Assembly (NCBI GenBank): GCA_948099385.1
Contig: CANUEZ040000168.1
Coordinates: forward strand, 6,115,001-6,179,000
Reading direction: 5' to 3'
DNA length: 64,000 bases
Origin: Fasciola hepatica
Lineage: Eukaryota; Platyhelminthes; Trematoda; Plagiorchiida; Fasciolidae
The first letter of the stretch is position 1; each line of letters opens with the position of its first letter. The position numbers and the translations under genes were made by a program. Below are positions 1-10,799 of the stretch, piece after piece. Below the pieces are notes generated by a model. It saw only the letters and a program-made list of their open reading frames with translations. It was not told the DNA's origin and did not search any database.

Positions 1-469
1 AGATCCGCAAGACCAGCGGAATAACTATACCGAAGAATTCATGAAGTGAGCAACATGCGTTCCGATAAGGAAAGTAATGCTGCGGCGGATGGCATTTTAG
101 TTCCCGTTCGTGCTTTTCAAATTCATCTTGTATTCTGTATCCATTTTCTCACTCCGCTATGCAGCTAGATGAAATTATTATCAACAAACGCCTCGAAAAA
201 TTGTTAATTGATCTATAATGTACATTTTTACAGTCTTACCTTTCTGGGCAATTTTTCACACCTTTTGCCATCAAATCGTCTGTACATCTTTTTCGTGGAT
301 GACATTTCGTCGGACTCATCTACTGCACCCATTCACACCATCACTTGTAGATGTATATCGCCTTCCAATAACTCCTATTAAGCCGTTGCTCTAACTTTGC
401 ATATGTTCAAATACATTTGTGTTTTTCATCCGTTTTATAGATTACGTATTAGTCTTTGCGTGTGACAAT
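1..469. other. Unassigned stretch
   Basis: No coding frame, RNA gene or repeat was recognised. The DNA has short AT-rich patches and stops in every frame. Confidence 0.5.
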
Positions 470-735
470 AGACAGCGTCTGTTGGAGACGAAGTGGCATT
501 AGTCTGTTGCCGGTTTGGAAGTGCGCAACGAAAATCCATTTAAAAACTCAGACTCATTGTTGCCGTCTAGGGCAGATCAATGAAACTCGTTGTCTTTGAT
601 TGAACCCCGGACGCCGTTCCTTCTATTCCAAGGTTTGTAGAAGAACCGGTGCCTGTCATTGAAGGACATACAGCGTTGGTTTATCCACGCTAGGGAGCAG
701 GGCGATACAAGATAAGAAGACAAGTAAGTAAGTTA
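470..735 (+). mobile_element. Possible LINE 3' tail ending in (AAGT)n
   Basis: The stretch has no usable open frame but ends in a short tetranucleotide run (aagtaagtaag at about 723-734). Fluke non-LTR elements often end in such short runs. This is only a suggestion, because no RT or endonuclease residues remain. It could be unrelated intergenic DNA. Confidence 0.25.
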
Positions 736-2440
736 TTATTTTTTTCGAAATATATCTCATGCTGCTTTTTCTTTTGGGACGGTTTTATTCGTTTGACGTA
801 ATCAGCACCTCGTGAGGTATTCCGAAGATCAGTGGCAATTTATCACAAATCACATCTCTATGTGTTCCTCAGATTTAGTTCCTAGGTTATGCGTAGTTGT
901 ACATCACAGTCCTATTTTTCAAGGGATAAAAATCCAAGTTGTCCAACGAACTGTTTCCTCACTTTTCGACATATTCCTATTTCACTGTATAAGGCTGCTT
1001 TGATACGTAAATATCCGATATTTCTCCGCCTTGTTGAGAGCAGTTCTCGTTCAAACCGTCTTCGAAGTTTACGCGTGGACATTTTTCTGTTGTCCAACGT
1101 TTTCTCAGGTGAGACTCTCTCACCTATTTGCATCTTAATATTTTAGATCCGGTGACCTCATAACAAAACAACGACACACACCGTCCGACAAGCCAGAATG
1201 AAGCACGCATCGAATCGCGAATTTGTACCAGTTTTTAGTATATTTTTTTTATAATAAATTTAGTGATTTTTACAAACATATCTTTCGATAAATGATAAAT
1301 TAGTGGTTTTGGTCGGAGGGATTAATAATGAGTGAGTTGACTGAGAAACGGGCAACTACGATGGCATATGAGAAGAAGAGATACCCATTTCCAGTGATTT
1401 TTCACGTGTTGGGCGTGGCCTGATGCGCTCCCAATGGGACTCAGGTAGTATGGCCCAACATCTTTAATGATGCATCCTAAAGCTGGTTTAATGTGGCTCA
1501 ACATTAGCCCAACGCGCTCCGGATAAAAGCTCAAGCCATTACTGAGCAGTAAACACAGGAGTTTAAGGTGTTTCCAACATGTAAATTTAGCGCTGTTGAA
1601 AATTGATTATCGCGCCAAAGGACAAACTTTTAATTTTAATTTTAATAGTTGATTCAAAATATCAATAATTAAAAGCTCCTGGAACAACGATGAATGCTTC
1701 CCTTTATAGATAACTGTTTATTTCATTCTGACTCACAACTAAGTAATGTAAAGTAAGTATTTTTTTCTGCCGAAAACAATAGCAAAACTGCCGTCTTAGG
1801 ATGAGGGGATAATCCAATACATAGAGTTGAATTACAGAAAAAGGTTTCTGACACAAGTAGCAAAATAACGGATGGCGGTACTAGCAGAAAGGCCTCATTT
1901 TAGCGGATGAGCAACGTAATAGCTCTGATTCTTTTTCAGACTAATCTCCTGGACGCAGTACACCGGATAAAACAAACGTGCCAAAACGTCACTCGTTCAA
2001 CCATCCTCACATGATTCGAAAACTGCGGGATTTCTGAAGAATCACTCTCACGTCTGACGTGAGTGAACGGCCCAATCAGTCCAGCCAATGACAATGCACT
2101 GATAACGTGGCTTTCGGATGGATTAGTATTAGAATCTTACGCAGTCGCGCGTTTGTTATTTCCTCTGCGGTTTATGATTTCTGCAACAGACGAAAACGTC
2201 ACTGTATGGAAAATACAGAGGCGTTAGCTTCAGGAAGTGACGATGAAAAAGAAAAGACGACTGAGTGCGAGAAGTTCCCGGTGAGAAATACAACTGAAGC
2301 TACATAACTGCTGAGAAAATTTGCGCTAGATTTGTGTGTGAACTTTATGAGGGAAGTAGAAAATATAGAAAGAAGCCAACTGTATACCGGAAACAACAAA
2401 GCAAGAAACAATTGAAAATGGATTACTTTCTGATGAAATA
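736..2440. other. Unassigned stretch
   Basis: Only short, overlapping frames occur on both strands around 812-1146, 1322-1534 and 2107-2307, and none has a recognisable domain. I see no RNA gene. AT-rich tracts lie near 1240-1260 and 1630-1670. Confidence 0.5.
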
Positions 2441-2444
2441 AACA

Positions 2445-2460
2445 TACACACACACACACA
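2445..2460. repeat. (AC)n microsatellite
   Basis: A run of alternating A and C of about eight units. It creates the cysteine/valine-rich shadow frame on the minus strand. Confidence 0.9.
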
Positions 2461-2529
2461 TGCACAGACAGATTTGGAGGATCATCCTCTTTGTTGGTTT
2501 GAGTCATATTTAATGTTATGTATTGGTAC

Positions 2530-2590
2530 GAGTACGAATAACTGAAAACGAGCTTGTTCACCACGCTGTTTTGTTCTCGATGTGTTCTGT
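2530..2590 (+). repeat. Short dispersed repeat E, copy 1
   Basis: It shares the core actgaaaacgagcttgttc with copies at 8111-8170 (plus) and, as cgaaaacgagcttgttc, at 7834-7880 (minus). Similarity to the minus copy continues about 25 bases upstream of the core. It is probably the edge of an unidentified mobile element. Confidence 0.55.
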
Positions 2591-2599
2591 GGGATTCTT

Positions 2600-3990
2600 C
2601 GTACAAATAAACTATTACTAAAAGTTTGATTCTTGTCTTAATTTAAACGGGATAGGGGCCAATAATCTCACTCAAATCTTTCGCGGATTTGATGGTGTTG
2701 TGTTCCGAAGTTATCACGTTGGAGATAGAATGGCACTTGAATTGAATGTAGTACGCACCGACCGTACAGGCTCAAGTAAACGGTAAAATCCGAGCTAACA
2801 AGCCAGCGGGAAAGCAGAGAATCAATACAACAGACAGGTATCCGAACAGGGATGTGATCGGTGGGTTCATAATACGACCTTCAGTCGCGCATAGCCATTA
2901 TGCGTTCGTACTCGTGACTGTAGGGATAACGCAATAATTTGCGTTGACCGCGCACACATCAATAGCACGTAAAGTAATCATAAAAGAGGGGTGCTGACAA
3001 CTTGTCTTCGTGTTTTAACCATGATTTGTGATATTTTCTGAGCGTCCTTCCCATAAGCAAGCAAATCCGAGGGGAGAATAAATTTGGTCGGTCCTGAGGA
3101 TGTTCGCTTTAAGGAGGGGTGGAGCACTGTACCTGCAGATCGACGCCCCCGGTATAGATGGTTCTCCGAGGTAGATAGCGGTTCGATTGCCAAGTGCCGC
3201 TGTCAACATTGTACTTGCATTCAAACTGTCTATCTGGGTTTAGATTTCTCCCTTCGGTTTGCTTCACTACCGCTAGAAGGATACTGTAGTTTAGCAACGA
3301 ACAACCAGGTAAAGGAAATGAATTGGACGGGTAAGATCATCGACATCGATAAATAATGCAATATGCAACGACAATTCCGTGAATCATGTAAATGAATAGC
3401 AATTCAATCCACATAACTAGTCCCTACAGAATCAAATGGCTGGTAGTTGCTTGCGAAATATTGCCGTACACGTTAAATGTTTTTCTCCTTCAAACACCTG
3501 ACTGGTGGTCGTAATTCCAGTGACTTCTGCGGCGCTGTCTGAATGTCGTACGAGTTCCGAGCCGCTGAATAATCTGTCACTGGATGCCAGCCAGCATGCC
3601 GGTAATAAAAATCACTGTGTAAGCCAACGCATTCAGCGGATTGTAAAAAGGGATTGAAAATATGTCCAGTCGGTCCGACCTTGACGTAGATAGACGTCAG
3701 CTTTTCACTCCAAAAAGCCTAGTCTTTAGCGTCTCAGCTAATTGCGATAAAGGAAAAGGACTACACGTCAAAAATCTCCAAGAAGTATCAGCTGAGGCTC
3801 GCTCGAGGTTTGTAAAGATTAGTTACAAATAAGGAAATGTAGAGTTTCTGCTGATATTGTTGCAAATGGGTACGGCTGAGATGTCTAAGCTTTCGTATTT
3901 CGTAAGGTAACCGGAGGAGTTTCTTTACACAGTTGGGAATGTGAGACGACCACCTCAAATTTTCATCAGCGGTGATTCCAAATTATTGGG
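2600..3990. other. Unassigned stretch with one open segment
   Basis: A plus-strand frame of about 90 codons (3084-3356) is open and carries CRCQHCTC. A CAG|GTAAAG donor-like site lies near 3309 and a pyrimidine-rich AG near 3057. No family was recognised, and the minus strand is also open here, so exon status is very uncertain. The rest of the stretch shows nothing. Confidence 0.3.
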
Positions 3991-3996
3991 CGGAAC

Positions 3997-5100
3997 CTAC
4001 CCCAGTTTGTCGTTTTGTTCAAATGTAGATGGGTCACAGGGATAAACCAACCGAGGAAAGATAATCATGCTTTCAAAGCACTTGGCTATATTTTGGGTTT
4101 GAACATGCTCGAACAGAGAAACCAAAAACACATGACAGATTGCTGGAGAAATTACTGAAAACTGGGATTTGGGAAATAGCATAAAAAAGCGCCACATCAT
4201 AGGCACATTTAAATAAATGTGCTGGAAAAGTGGTCGGTAGATCATTGCTGCAGATGGAGTGGGAGCACCACTGAAATGGTCACCAGAGGTTCGGATGTTT
4301 CAAAGCCCAGCAGTGTGCACTGAGTTATGTTAGTAAAATAATCAGAAATCGTTGCTAACAGAGACGTGAGACAACCTAAATCTTCCAGTTTACGATAGAG
4401 GAGATACCTTGGATTAGAATCAAAGCAGATGGGTATTCTCGTGCAGATTTCGCTGAAGCTTCCAAGGATTCGGTTCCTTGAAGCACTAAATAAGGGATAC
4501 CATCCATAGTAGACCTGTTTGGCTTGTAGGGACATAATAAGGCGGTCGTCGAGAGCGTTTCTCAAGTAACTCAAGCTTTCGATAGTGCCCCACCGTGACA
4601 GTTTAAGACCAGATGAATTTAGAGCAATGGGACGGAAGAGTTTGACTGAAACCGTAGAGCTATACGGTTGCGTATGGCAAAAATAGCGAAGGGTCTCCAG
4701 AAGTCGGGAATAGAATACAAGCATAATTTTGTTGAAATGACAACTTCACGTCTCAAAAGTAATTAAAACAGGCCATCAGGTTAAAAACTTGAAGTTATTT
4801 CAGTCGTACGAAAAAGCTTAAGCACTTCTTCCCTTGAGAACGGGGTTTCGAACATTCCTTCTTCCGGCACCAACGAAATGGAAGAGTCATTGAGTAGGTG
4901 GATAACTGCCTCGTTATTGCTATCAACTTTTGGGGTACAGTTTGTTCCTTTGGCTTTACGTCCATGATTTCGAAACCACTGAACGGGCCAAGTTCCACCA
5001 ACTGCGATGGAAAGACTTGCACGATATTCCTGAGTTCATTCTGCAGTTTTAGATACAGGCTGCGTGTAGCTGTTTTGGAGGTCAGCTAGAAACAACTTCT
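3997..5100 (-). mobile_element. CR1/Jockey-like LINE reverse transcriptase remnant
   Basis: Read on minus from about 5040, a short frame with FETPFSREEVLKLF resembles the segment just before the RT core of CR1/Jockey-type LINEs. It is followed by RPIALNSS near 4630 and by PRYLLYRKLEDLG near 4370, which matches the RT stretch after catalytic motif A. The reading frame changes at least three times, and no intact YADD box was found before the similarity fades near 4000. This is a long-dead fragment. An RT of a similar kind sits at 21580-22260. Confidence 0.65.
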
Positions 5101-5109
5101 TGACCATCC

Positions 5110-5485
5110 GACTCCTGGTATCAGTTATAAACAGCTGGTACAAAAACTGCTCGTACTACCTAACCCTACTTTTCAGCATGTTCGTGGAGCCTGTGAGCAG
5201 CACTAGAATGTGTAACCGTAGTTCTTGGGAAGTCAGAGATCACCCACCAATTCAAACAGAGGAATACCTGCCAATTCGAATCACAGAAGAATCGAAATGG
5301 TGTATTTTGGGCAAAGAGAGTACTTAACTAGTGTGATTTGTGCAGAAAGTTATGTTAATCATACATATGTCGCTTTCCTGATGCTGTGTTCCAAATGCAT
5401 CAGAATCGGGCACATCTAGTCAGCCTGCTCGAATTTCCGAACACTATTACAATTCGGCAGATAACGTGTTCTCGGATGATTCTCG
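5110..5485. other. Unassigned stretch
   Basis: Frames at 5100-5419 are open for 60-75 codons without a recognisable motif. The stretch separates a minus-strand LINE from a plus-strand gypsy remnant. Confidence 0.4.
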
Positions 5486-5489
5486 CAAT

Positions 5490-6625
5490 TTCTTTTTCAC
5501 TTTGAGTGGACGAATTTAGAAACATATTTTGCCTTCTTTCCGGTCCGGGGGTAAGATTCCGTATGATTTCATTTCTGACACTGGTAGTGTTCAGTCCTCC
5601 ATTGTTTAGACTGTAGTACGAAAAGCCTTTCAAGATTTTGAACTTTCTCCTCCTGGCACTGTTGTGAAGGGTATTACCGGACATACGTTGCGAACTTTGG
5701 ATGCCTGTACAATTCCCCTCACAGATTCAGATGACAATTCCTTTAATTGCGATTTTCTTGTCACTCACTCAGGACCCTCTATGCTAGGACTAAAGTACGT
5801 GAGAGATTGGTATTTCCATTATCCTGGTGTCTCGTGACTGCTTGTCTTTAACTGAACTCATTTCGCGGTGTTCCAAATGTCCCAAACTCAGTAATCAGAA
5901 GGAAGGCACGCTAGTATGGGTAAACCTGCACTCGGTACCGTCGTATGGCAAACGCAAGTAAAGCAAGGAAGCGGAAACGCAAGCGAGTATGCAAGCGGGT
6001 GAGTCAGTGATGCATGTAATCGAAGGCGTAAAACGGCTGTACAATCGGATTAGGTCGTGCAAGGTCGTGCAACACGTGATACGATCTGATTGGCCGGTGC
6101 TGCCGGGGATTAAGCATGGCAAACGTCAACTGTTTATGTGTGTACACGACCGCAGACGTGTGTCCATGAATGCAAGGTATTTGGTTCAAATGTACACAGT
6201 GAAAGTGAGCGTGCGAGAATGTCTGTCTAAGCACGTGACATTTCAAGCCGAACACAACGGTATGAAAATTTCTCCTGACAAGCCCGAAGCAGATGGTGAC
6301 CCTGATTTTGTAAAGTGCCGCGTTTTGTCTTACGGTTTGCGAGACCCCACGAAAAAGGTGGTGGATTCTTTAGTTTCTGTTCGTGTGCAAGAACCTGTCA
6401 TTTCATTCAAGTGATCCACGCCCATTACTACACCTTTGCAATCAATTAGAAGAACTTCGAGGATTTGTGGCGATTATCGTGTCACTCTTACCGGCAAACG
6501 TCTTCAACAAACATGTACTTCAGAACAGCCTGTAGATACATTATCCCGATTCAACATTTCAAGGTTCTTCTCTCGCCTGGATCTTAAAGATGTTCATTTA
6601 CAAATCTTTTTTCATTTTGATCCCG
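5490..6625 (+). mobile_element. Ty3/gypsy protease-RT remnant split by repeat B
   Basis: The first part (5540-5830) reads as a retropepsin. It has a SDTGSVQSS active-site loop, then TGHTLRTLDACTIPLTDSD and GPSMLGLKYVRD. The last part (6285-6610) reads as the start of the RT: RVLSYGLRDP, RRTSRICGDYRVTL and FFSRLDLKDVHLQI. The two are parts of one polyprotein order (PR then RT) in plus orientation, but about 370 bases of dispersed repeat B (5885-6258) lie between them. Frameshifts and stops are present. The RT stops before the YVDD box, so it is inactive. Confidence 0.75.
5885..6258 (+). repeat. Dispersed repeat B, copy 1
   Basis: It aligns by eye with 9095-9490 and 25525-25840. Shared landmarks in order are a gcaaacgcaag-like 5' part, aacacgtgatacgatctga followed by ttgg, then a ggcaaacgtcaactg block. 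It carries a CACGTG palindrome 9 bases before an ATTGG (inverted CCAAT) motif. No coding motif is visible; it is possibly a non-autonomous element. Confidence 0.65.
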
Positions 6626-6728
6626 TGAGTTACCTACAATCAACAATCCTTTTTTGATTTGCATTCATATAACTTGTTTCAATCCAGATTAAGTTTCCCC
6701 AGCAATTTCCCAATCTTTCATGAATTCG

Positions 6729-6785
<57 letters not shown>
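6729..6785. repeat. (TA)n microsatellite
   Basis: About 28 uninterrupted TA units. The run is palindromic and prone to slippage and hairpin formation. Confidence 0.97.
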
Positions 6786-6789
<4 letters not shown>

Positions 6790-7830
6790 TGATGAGGACG
6801 ATGATGATCAATGATCGGTGAACTCTGGCATGAAGCCGAATTGCTAAGACGGTGTTTCTTTATAAATGTTCTACAGAGCTTGGTTACAATGGCCTTGTGA
6901 GCAGAAGGAAATTAAATTGGAATGATATAATACGTCTTGTAATTTGAAGACTCAACTAAAACGCGTCCTATGTGTAACTTTCGAATGAGTACGTTGCTCA
7001 CTCTTTTCAGGCACGGACGTTGACGCACATAGAATGGTGAATGACAGAGACAAACCACGCAAAACGAACTGTTCGATAGTGAAAAGGGCCATGGAGTAGA
7101 CAAACCTTGCTTGAAATTTGGGTGACTGAGTGAGAGCACCTGTGTGCCTGAGAAAGCATGCACAAGGTGGGAACATCACCGGAATCAGAAAAAACTGAAA
7201 AGTCTTAGAACGACGAGGTTGTCCAAAGGGACGTTGGCTAGAAGTTGAAAAGGTTACCTTTTTACTTTTCGTAGCAAAGAGCAGAAATTTCTCGAATTTT
7301 TTCGATGATAAGTATCACGTTTTTCCACCAGGTTAGCATAAATAATATCTCTCGGTTGGAGTTCTGGGAACACTGAAATCGTTTTTGAGGACAGGAAGAC
7401 GAGGTGTCCGCCTGGACACTGATGAAATCTTGTGTTACCTGAACCTTCCCCACACAGGTTAACAAGTAACTTTCAAGCAAGTTTAGGTTACCCGACAGTA
7501 CCGATTCAATTTCGACCCTGTCACTTTTGTGGCATGGTAACTGAGGTTCCCACTGGCACAACGTTAGACGATCTTGCTCCTCATAGTGAAGTACCAATAA
7601 CCTAGCCTTCTGAAGATGAGAAGTACATGCTATTTAGGTCAATCTATTTGGATCATTTAGCTGCTGACTTGTCTGAGATTATGTTCAGCTCGATTCCCTC
7701 CGTTCGTAATGTCGAGATGGGTTGTTACTTGACAGGAACCTGAGCGGCTAACACTTCTGAGAATAGAAAACGAAGGATGTAAATAAGAATCGTGCGAGCA
7801 TTTTATTTAAAAAAAGGACTTTACAGATTG
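6790..7830. other. Unassigned stretch with one long minus frame
   Basis: A minus frame of 111 codons (7262-7597) contains a segment bounded by a gttgtgccag acceptor-like site and a CAG|GTAACA donor-like site in the same phase. No domain is recognised and the acceptor is weak, so it may be chance. The frames at 6912-7179 look like shadows. Confidence 0.25.
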
Positions 7831-7833
7831 TTA

Positions 7834-7880
7834 CGAGAACACAGACTGGCGAACAAGCTCGTTTTCGGTGATTCATACTC
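7834..7880 (-). repeat. Short dispersed repeat E, copy 2 (inverted)
   Basis: Inverted relative to the copy at 8111-8170. About 45 bases pair with few mismatches across a 230-base spacer, so the two could form a stem. Confidence 0.7.
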
Positions 7881-8110
7881 ATGCCATTACATCACAATAT
7901 ATTACCACAAGTTAAGGAAATGGACCAATTAGACAAACAGGAAGTGATAGAGATTATTGGTGACATAAAAAAGGAAAGAAAACAATTGTAATCCAGGCCT
8001 AATCAAGATCGGATATGAATTGTTCCTCGCATAGTATGTCAGTTTTCATCTGGTTTGTGGCCTGTTGTAGAGTGGAGGGAGGGCCAGGGCAGCTTAAGAG
8101 CACGCACAAT

Positions 8111-8170
8111 GAGTATGAATCACTGAAAACGAGCTTGTTCGCCAATCTGTGTTCTCATAATGTGCTCACT
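8111..8170 (+). repeat. Short dispersed repeat E, copy 3
   Basis: Nearly the exact reverse complement of 7834-7880, and related to 2530-2590. It lies inside a 120-codon plus frame (8015-8377) of no recognised family. Confidence 0.7.
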
Positions 8171-8524
8171 GAGAATAATCAGACAACTGTTACAAATTGT
8201 ATTCGTCAAAACTGGATGCAGTTGGATAACGAAGATGCTGATCTCACTCGCCGCAGAAACACAGTTGAAAACGTGTTTAGGGTTCTCCCAGGACTTCGAG
8301 AGGCATATGCCAAAAATATGCGCAGTGCACTGGACTTTTTCAGTGCATTTTTGACGGGTCACTGTTGCACACTATGATCCAATACACAAACAGTTCAGGA
8401 CTGTCGTTATTAATACAGAAATTGAAGGCTTTTGTTGGATTAAAATGTGAGCATGATGTATATGGTAAATGTATTCCGCTTCTTTCTTATAAAGACTAAA
8501 CTTTGGGTCGCATCTGTCTTCGAA

Positions 8525-9002
8525 AGTAATGACCTGTGACAGGCTTTGTCTGCTGAATCGCAATATTCACTTTGATGATCAATCAACCCGACCAGTCAGA
8601 CAAAGCGCTGATCCTTTCATCCCAGCCAGGGAATTGTTCGAGCGTACGGAGGGGTACAAACTCTCTAACAACGGACGAACAGTTTATGCCGCTAAAACGC
8701 AGGAGCAAACTAATTACGTGCATGCTGAACAACTCGGATAAACTGGTAGTCGAAATTTGGGATGCTAATGAACATTACAACAAAGTATGCATGTCTACAC
8801 TATGCAGCCTTTTCTGGGAGCATCCGAAAAGGAGCTGAGCCGTGGCCGACGTGGGACTGAAGATGTCGTTTTGAGGTTGATGGATGGTCTGTGCAACAGA
8901 GGCTACAATCTTAAAACAGATAAATCTTTCACTACTCCTCGGCTGGCACATTCTTTGAACGTGCAGCACTATGTTGATTGGTACGACCCGCTTAAAGGGT
9001 AG
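8525..9002 (+). mobile_element. piggyBac-like transposase remnant
   Basis: Three plus frames in succession carry a DDE_Tnp_1_7 (piggyBac-type) transposase. The first has RNIHFDDQSTRP and ARELFER near 8545-8650. The second has TTDEQFMPLKRRSKLI, where DEQ carries the first catalytic Asp, near 8670-8710. The third has GASEKELSRGRRGTEDVVLR, then RGYNLKTDKSFTTPRLAHSL, whose Asp matches the second catalytic position, near 8815-8960. The third catalytic region, the C-terminal zinc finger and the N-terminus are missing. At least two frameshifts separate the blocks. No inverted termini or TTAA duplications were found close by. This is a dead DNA transposon relic. Confidence 0.75.
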
Positions 9003-9094
9003 AGGATTACCGGCGACGGTAAAATTGCTACAATTTAGTCAGTACTAGAGTGCATTTTTCTGGAGTCCTTCCAATCGACCGTAGTTAGTGGGAT

Positions 9095-9490
9095 ACCCGT
9101 CAGAGGAAAAGAAAAGTGCCCTTGTACCCTCTCCGATGCACAGAAGTGCCGAGGTACGGTCTCAGCCGGAGAAAAAAGCCGCTGTTTATTCGCATTTACA
9201 GCTGTCAATATGCCAGTACAGGTAAGCGGATGAAAACGCAAACACACACGCAGGTGCGTGAGTCAATCGCAAGCGCAAGACGATTGCAAAATCAGATTAA
9301 GCCGGGCAAGGTCATGCAACACGTGGTACGGTCTGATTGGTCAGAGCTGCGCGGGATGAATCACGACAAACGTCAACTGCGTACGTGTGTGTACGACTGC
9401 ACGCGTGTGCCCACGATTGCACGGAATTCAGATCCAGTGTGTGTGTGTGCGTGTGTGCGTGTGTGTGTGTGTGAGCTCATGATTGTTCAA
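9095..9490 (+). repeat. Dispersed repeat B, copy 2
   Basis: It shares aacacgtggtacggtctga followed by ttgg, and a gacaaacgtcaactgcg block, with the copies at 5885 and 25525. A GT microsatellite (9437-9472) is embedded near the 3' end. The long open frame here (9116-9610) contains the microsatellite and is probably not coding. Confidence 0.6.
9437..9472. repeat. (GT)n microsatellite, imperfect
   Basis: GT/GC dinucleotide run within repeat B copy 2. Confidence 0.9.
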
Positions 9491-10056
9491 AACGAACACA
9501 ATAGAGGCATCAGACGTAGGTGTGTCGATGCTATGGATCTGCTACTATCAATCCACTTCGTCTCATTTGAGTCGGAAACACTTCATTATGTGCCTGATCG
9601 GTGGGTTTAGCGGTCACTTTGTCACTGAGGTAAGGTTCTTACAGAAAGAGCTTGAACTGAAACAGTGTGGACTAGAAAGAAAACAATAGATGTATCCATC
9701 GTAATGCCACAATAGGGTCAGCGTTACGTGTTATTCGTGTGCTACTTCGTTCTGAGGATCATGTTGCTTTATAAACTTATCAAAAATTACGTGTAACGTT
9801 ATGTACGTGGTGTCATAAGCCATTATTCTGAGTTATGTAAAATATCGTATTCGAGCCGTTTCGTTGTCAGAATGTTGGCGGATTATAAATTTCTACGAAA
9901 AGTAAGAAATACCCTGTTTCAAGCAACACAGCGATACGTTCAGTTTGGCGTTTCCCAGTTGCACTCCATTCCTTAAGTTAACTTTGGTATCTCTGAAAAG
10001 GTCTCATTATTAACATTTGAATGCTGTCTGAGTGGTTGGTTTCGGATATTTCTTAC

Positions 10057-10179
10057 CGTAGTTATGAGGGAAGGTGCCCGTACGAGCACACTGTCGTTCT
10101 GCCACGGTTTTTCTCTTGTCATTCTAATGCTACTCGACAATTTCTGGAGAAAAGGTAACACTTTGTTTGCCCTTCTCAA
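10057..10179 (-). CDS. Candidate internal exon, 41 codons, phase 0-0
   Basis: On minus, a tract ttgttttgcctatgcag ends in AG at 10181-10180 and is followed by 123 open bases. These end directly before GTAAGAAAT (GT at 10056-10055). The segment is exactly 41 codons, enters and leaves in phase 0, and encodes a basic peptide beginning LRRANKVLPFLQKLSSS and ending RAPSLITT. No transposon family motif was recognised. Both splice signals and the symmetric phase favour a real host exon, but the neighbouring exons were not found. The frame also stays open 31 codons past the donor, so the boundary could be chance. Function is unknown. Confidence 0.45.
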
Positions 10180-10379
10180 CTGCATAGGCAAAACAATCTG
10201 AAACGTTTACAAGCGATGTTTTGCAAGACAATGAACAAACATAAGTACTAACTTCTCACGAAAATGATCTTACATTCATTCGGTCTAGCTCGTTTGGTTT
10301 TGCTAACCCAGCCAGCACAAGTGCGGTCAGATTGTGTCACAACTTAGGGTCATCTGACTGCACTCGACCGATTCGCAGA

Positions 10380-10790
10380 AGACGTCCGACCTATCGAGTC
10401 TCTGAGCAAACTACCAAAGAAATCCTCGAAGTGAATTGAATGGAGAAGACTCGAGTCGATAGACAGATGAGAAAGTGTATTTCATATATCGTGGCACCGA
10501 AATAGTACCTATACGAAAATTACACGAAAGGAAATCAACACAATGGCAAAGTGGAAAGCGAACCGGGTGGGCACAGTCGGCGAAAACCGAAAGCATGTCA
10601 AAGGCGAGGTCGACGGAGACCTCGCGAAGCTCAGTTCAGTAAAACATACACAACCGAAGAAAAAGTGCAGTCGAAATCAAGTGTCAAAGAAGATAGCAGA
10701 GGTAATTAATCCAAAATGTTGTCTGGGAAGTGTCCATTTTCTCCGCAACATCGAGGTCACTACTACTTCATCGTTTATTCGTCTCTGATT
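10380..10790 (+). repeat. Dispersed repeat F, copy 1
   Basis: It aligns with 21050-21395 over about 350 bases. Shared blocks are gcaaactaccaaagaaatc, agaagactcgagt, cgtggcaccgaaatagtacc, and a run with gaagaaaaa.tgcagtcgaa. Copy 1 has an open frame from 10543 beginning MAKWKANRVGTVGE that is not open in copy 2. It is probably the leader/LTR region of an unidentified retroelement. Confidence 0.6.
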
Positions 10791-10799
10791 GATTGAATC

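Noticed and set aside
6729..6785. CRISPR-like or regulatory repeat
   Set aside because: It is a plain TA dinucleotide run with no spacers. No CRISPR array or bacterial feature occurs anywhere in the window.
9116..9610. A 164-codon plus frame
   Set aside because: It runs through repeat B and its GT microsatellite, and the other B copies are not open in the same frame.
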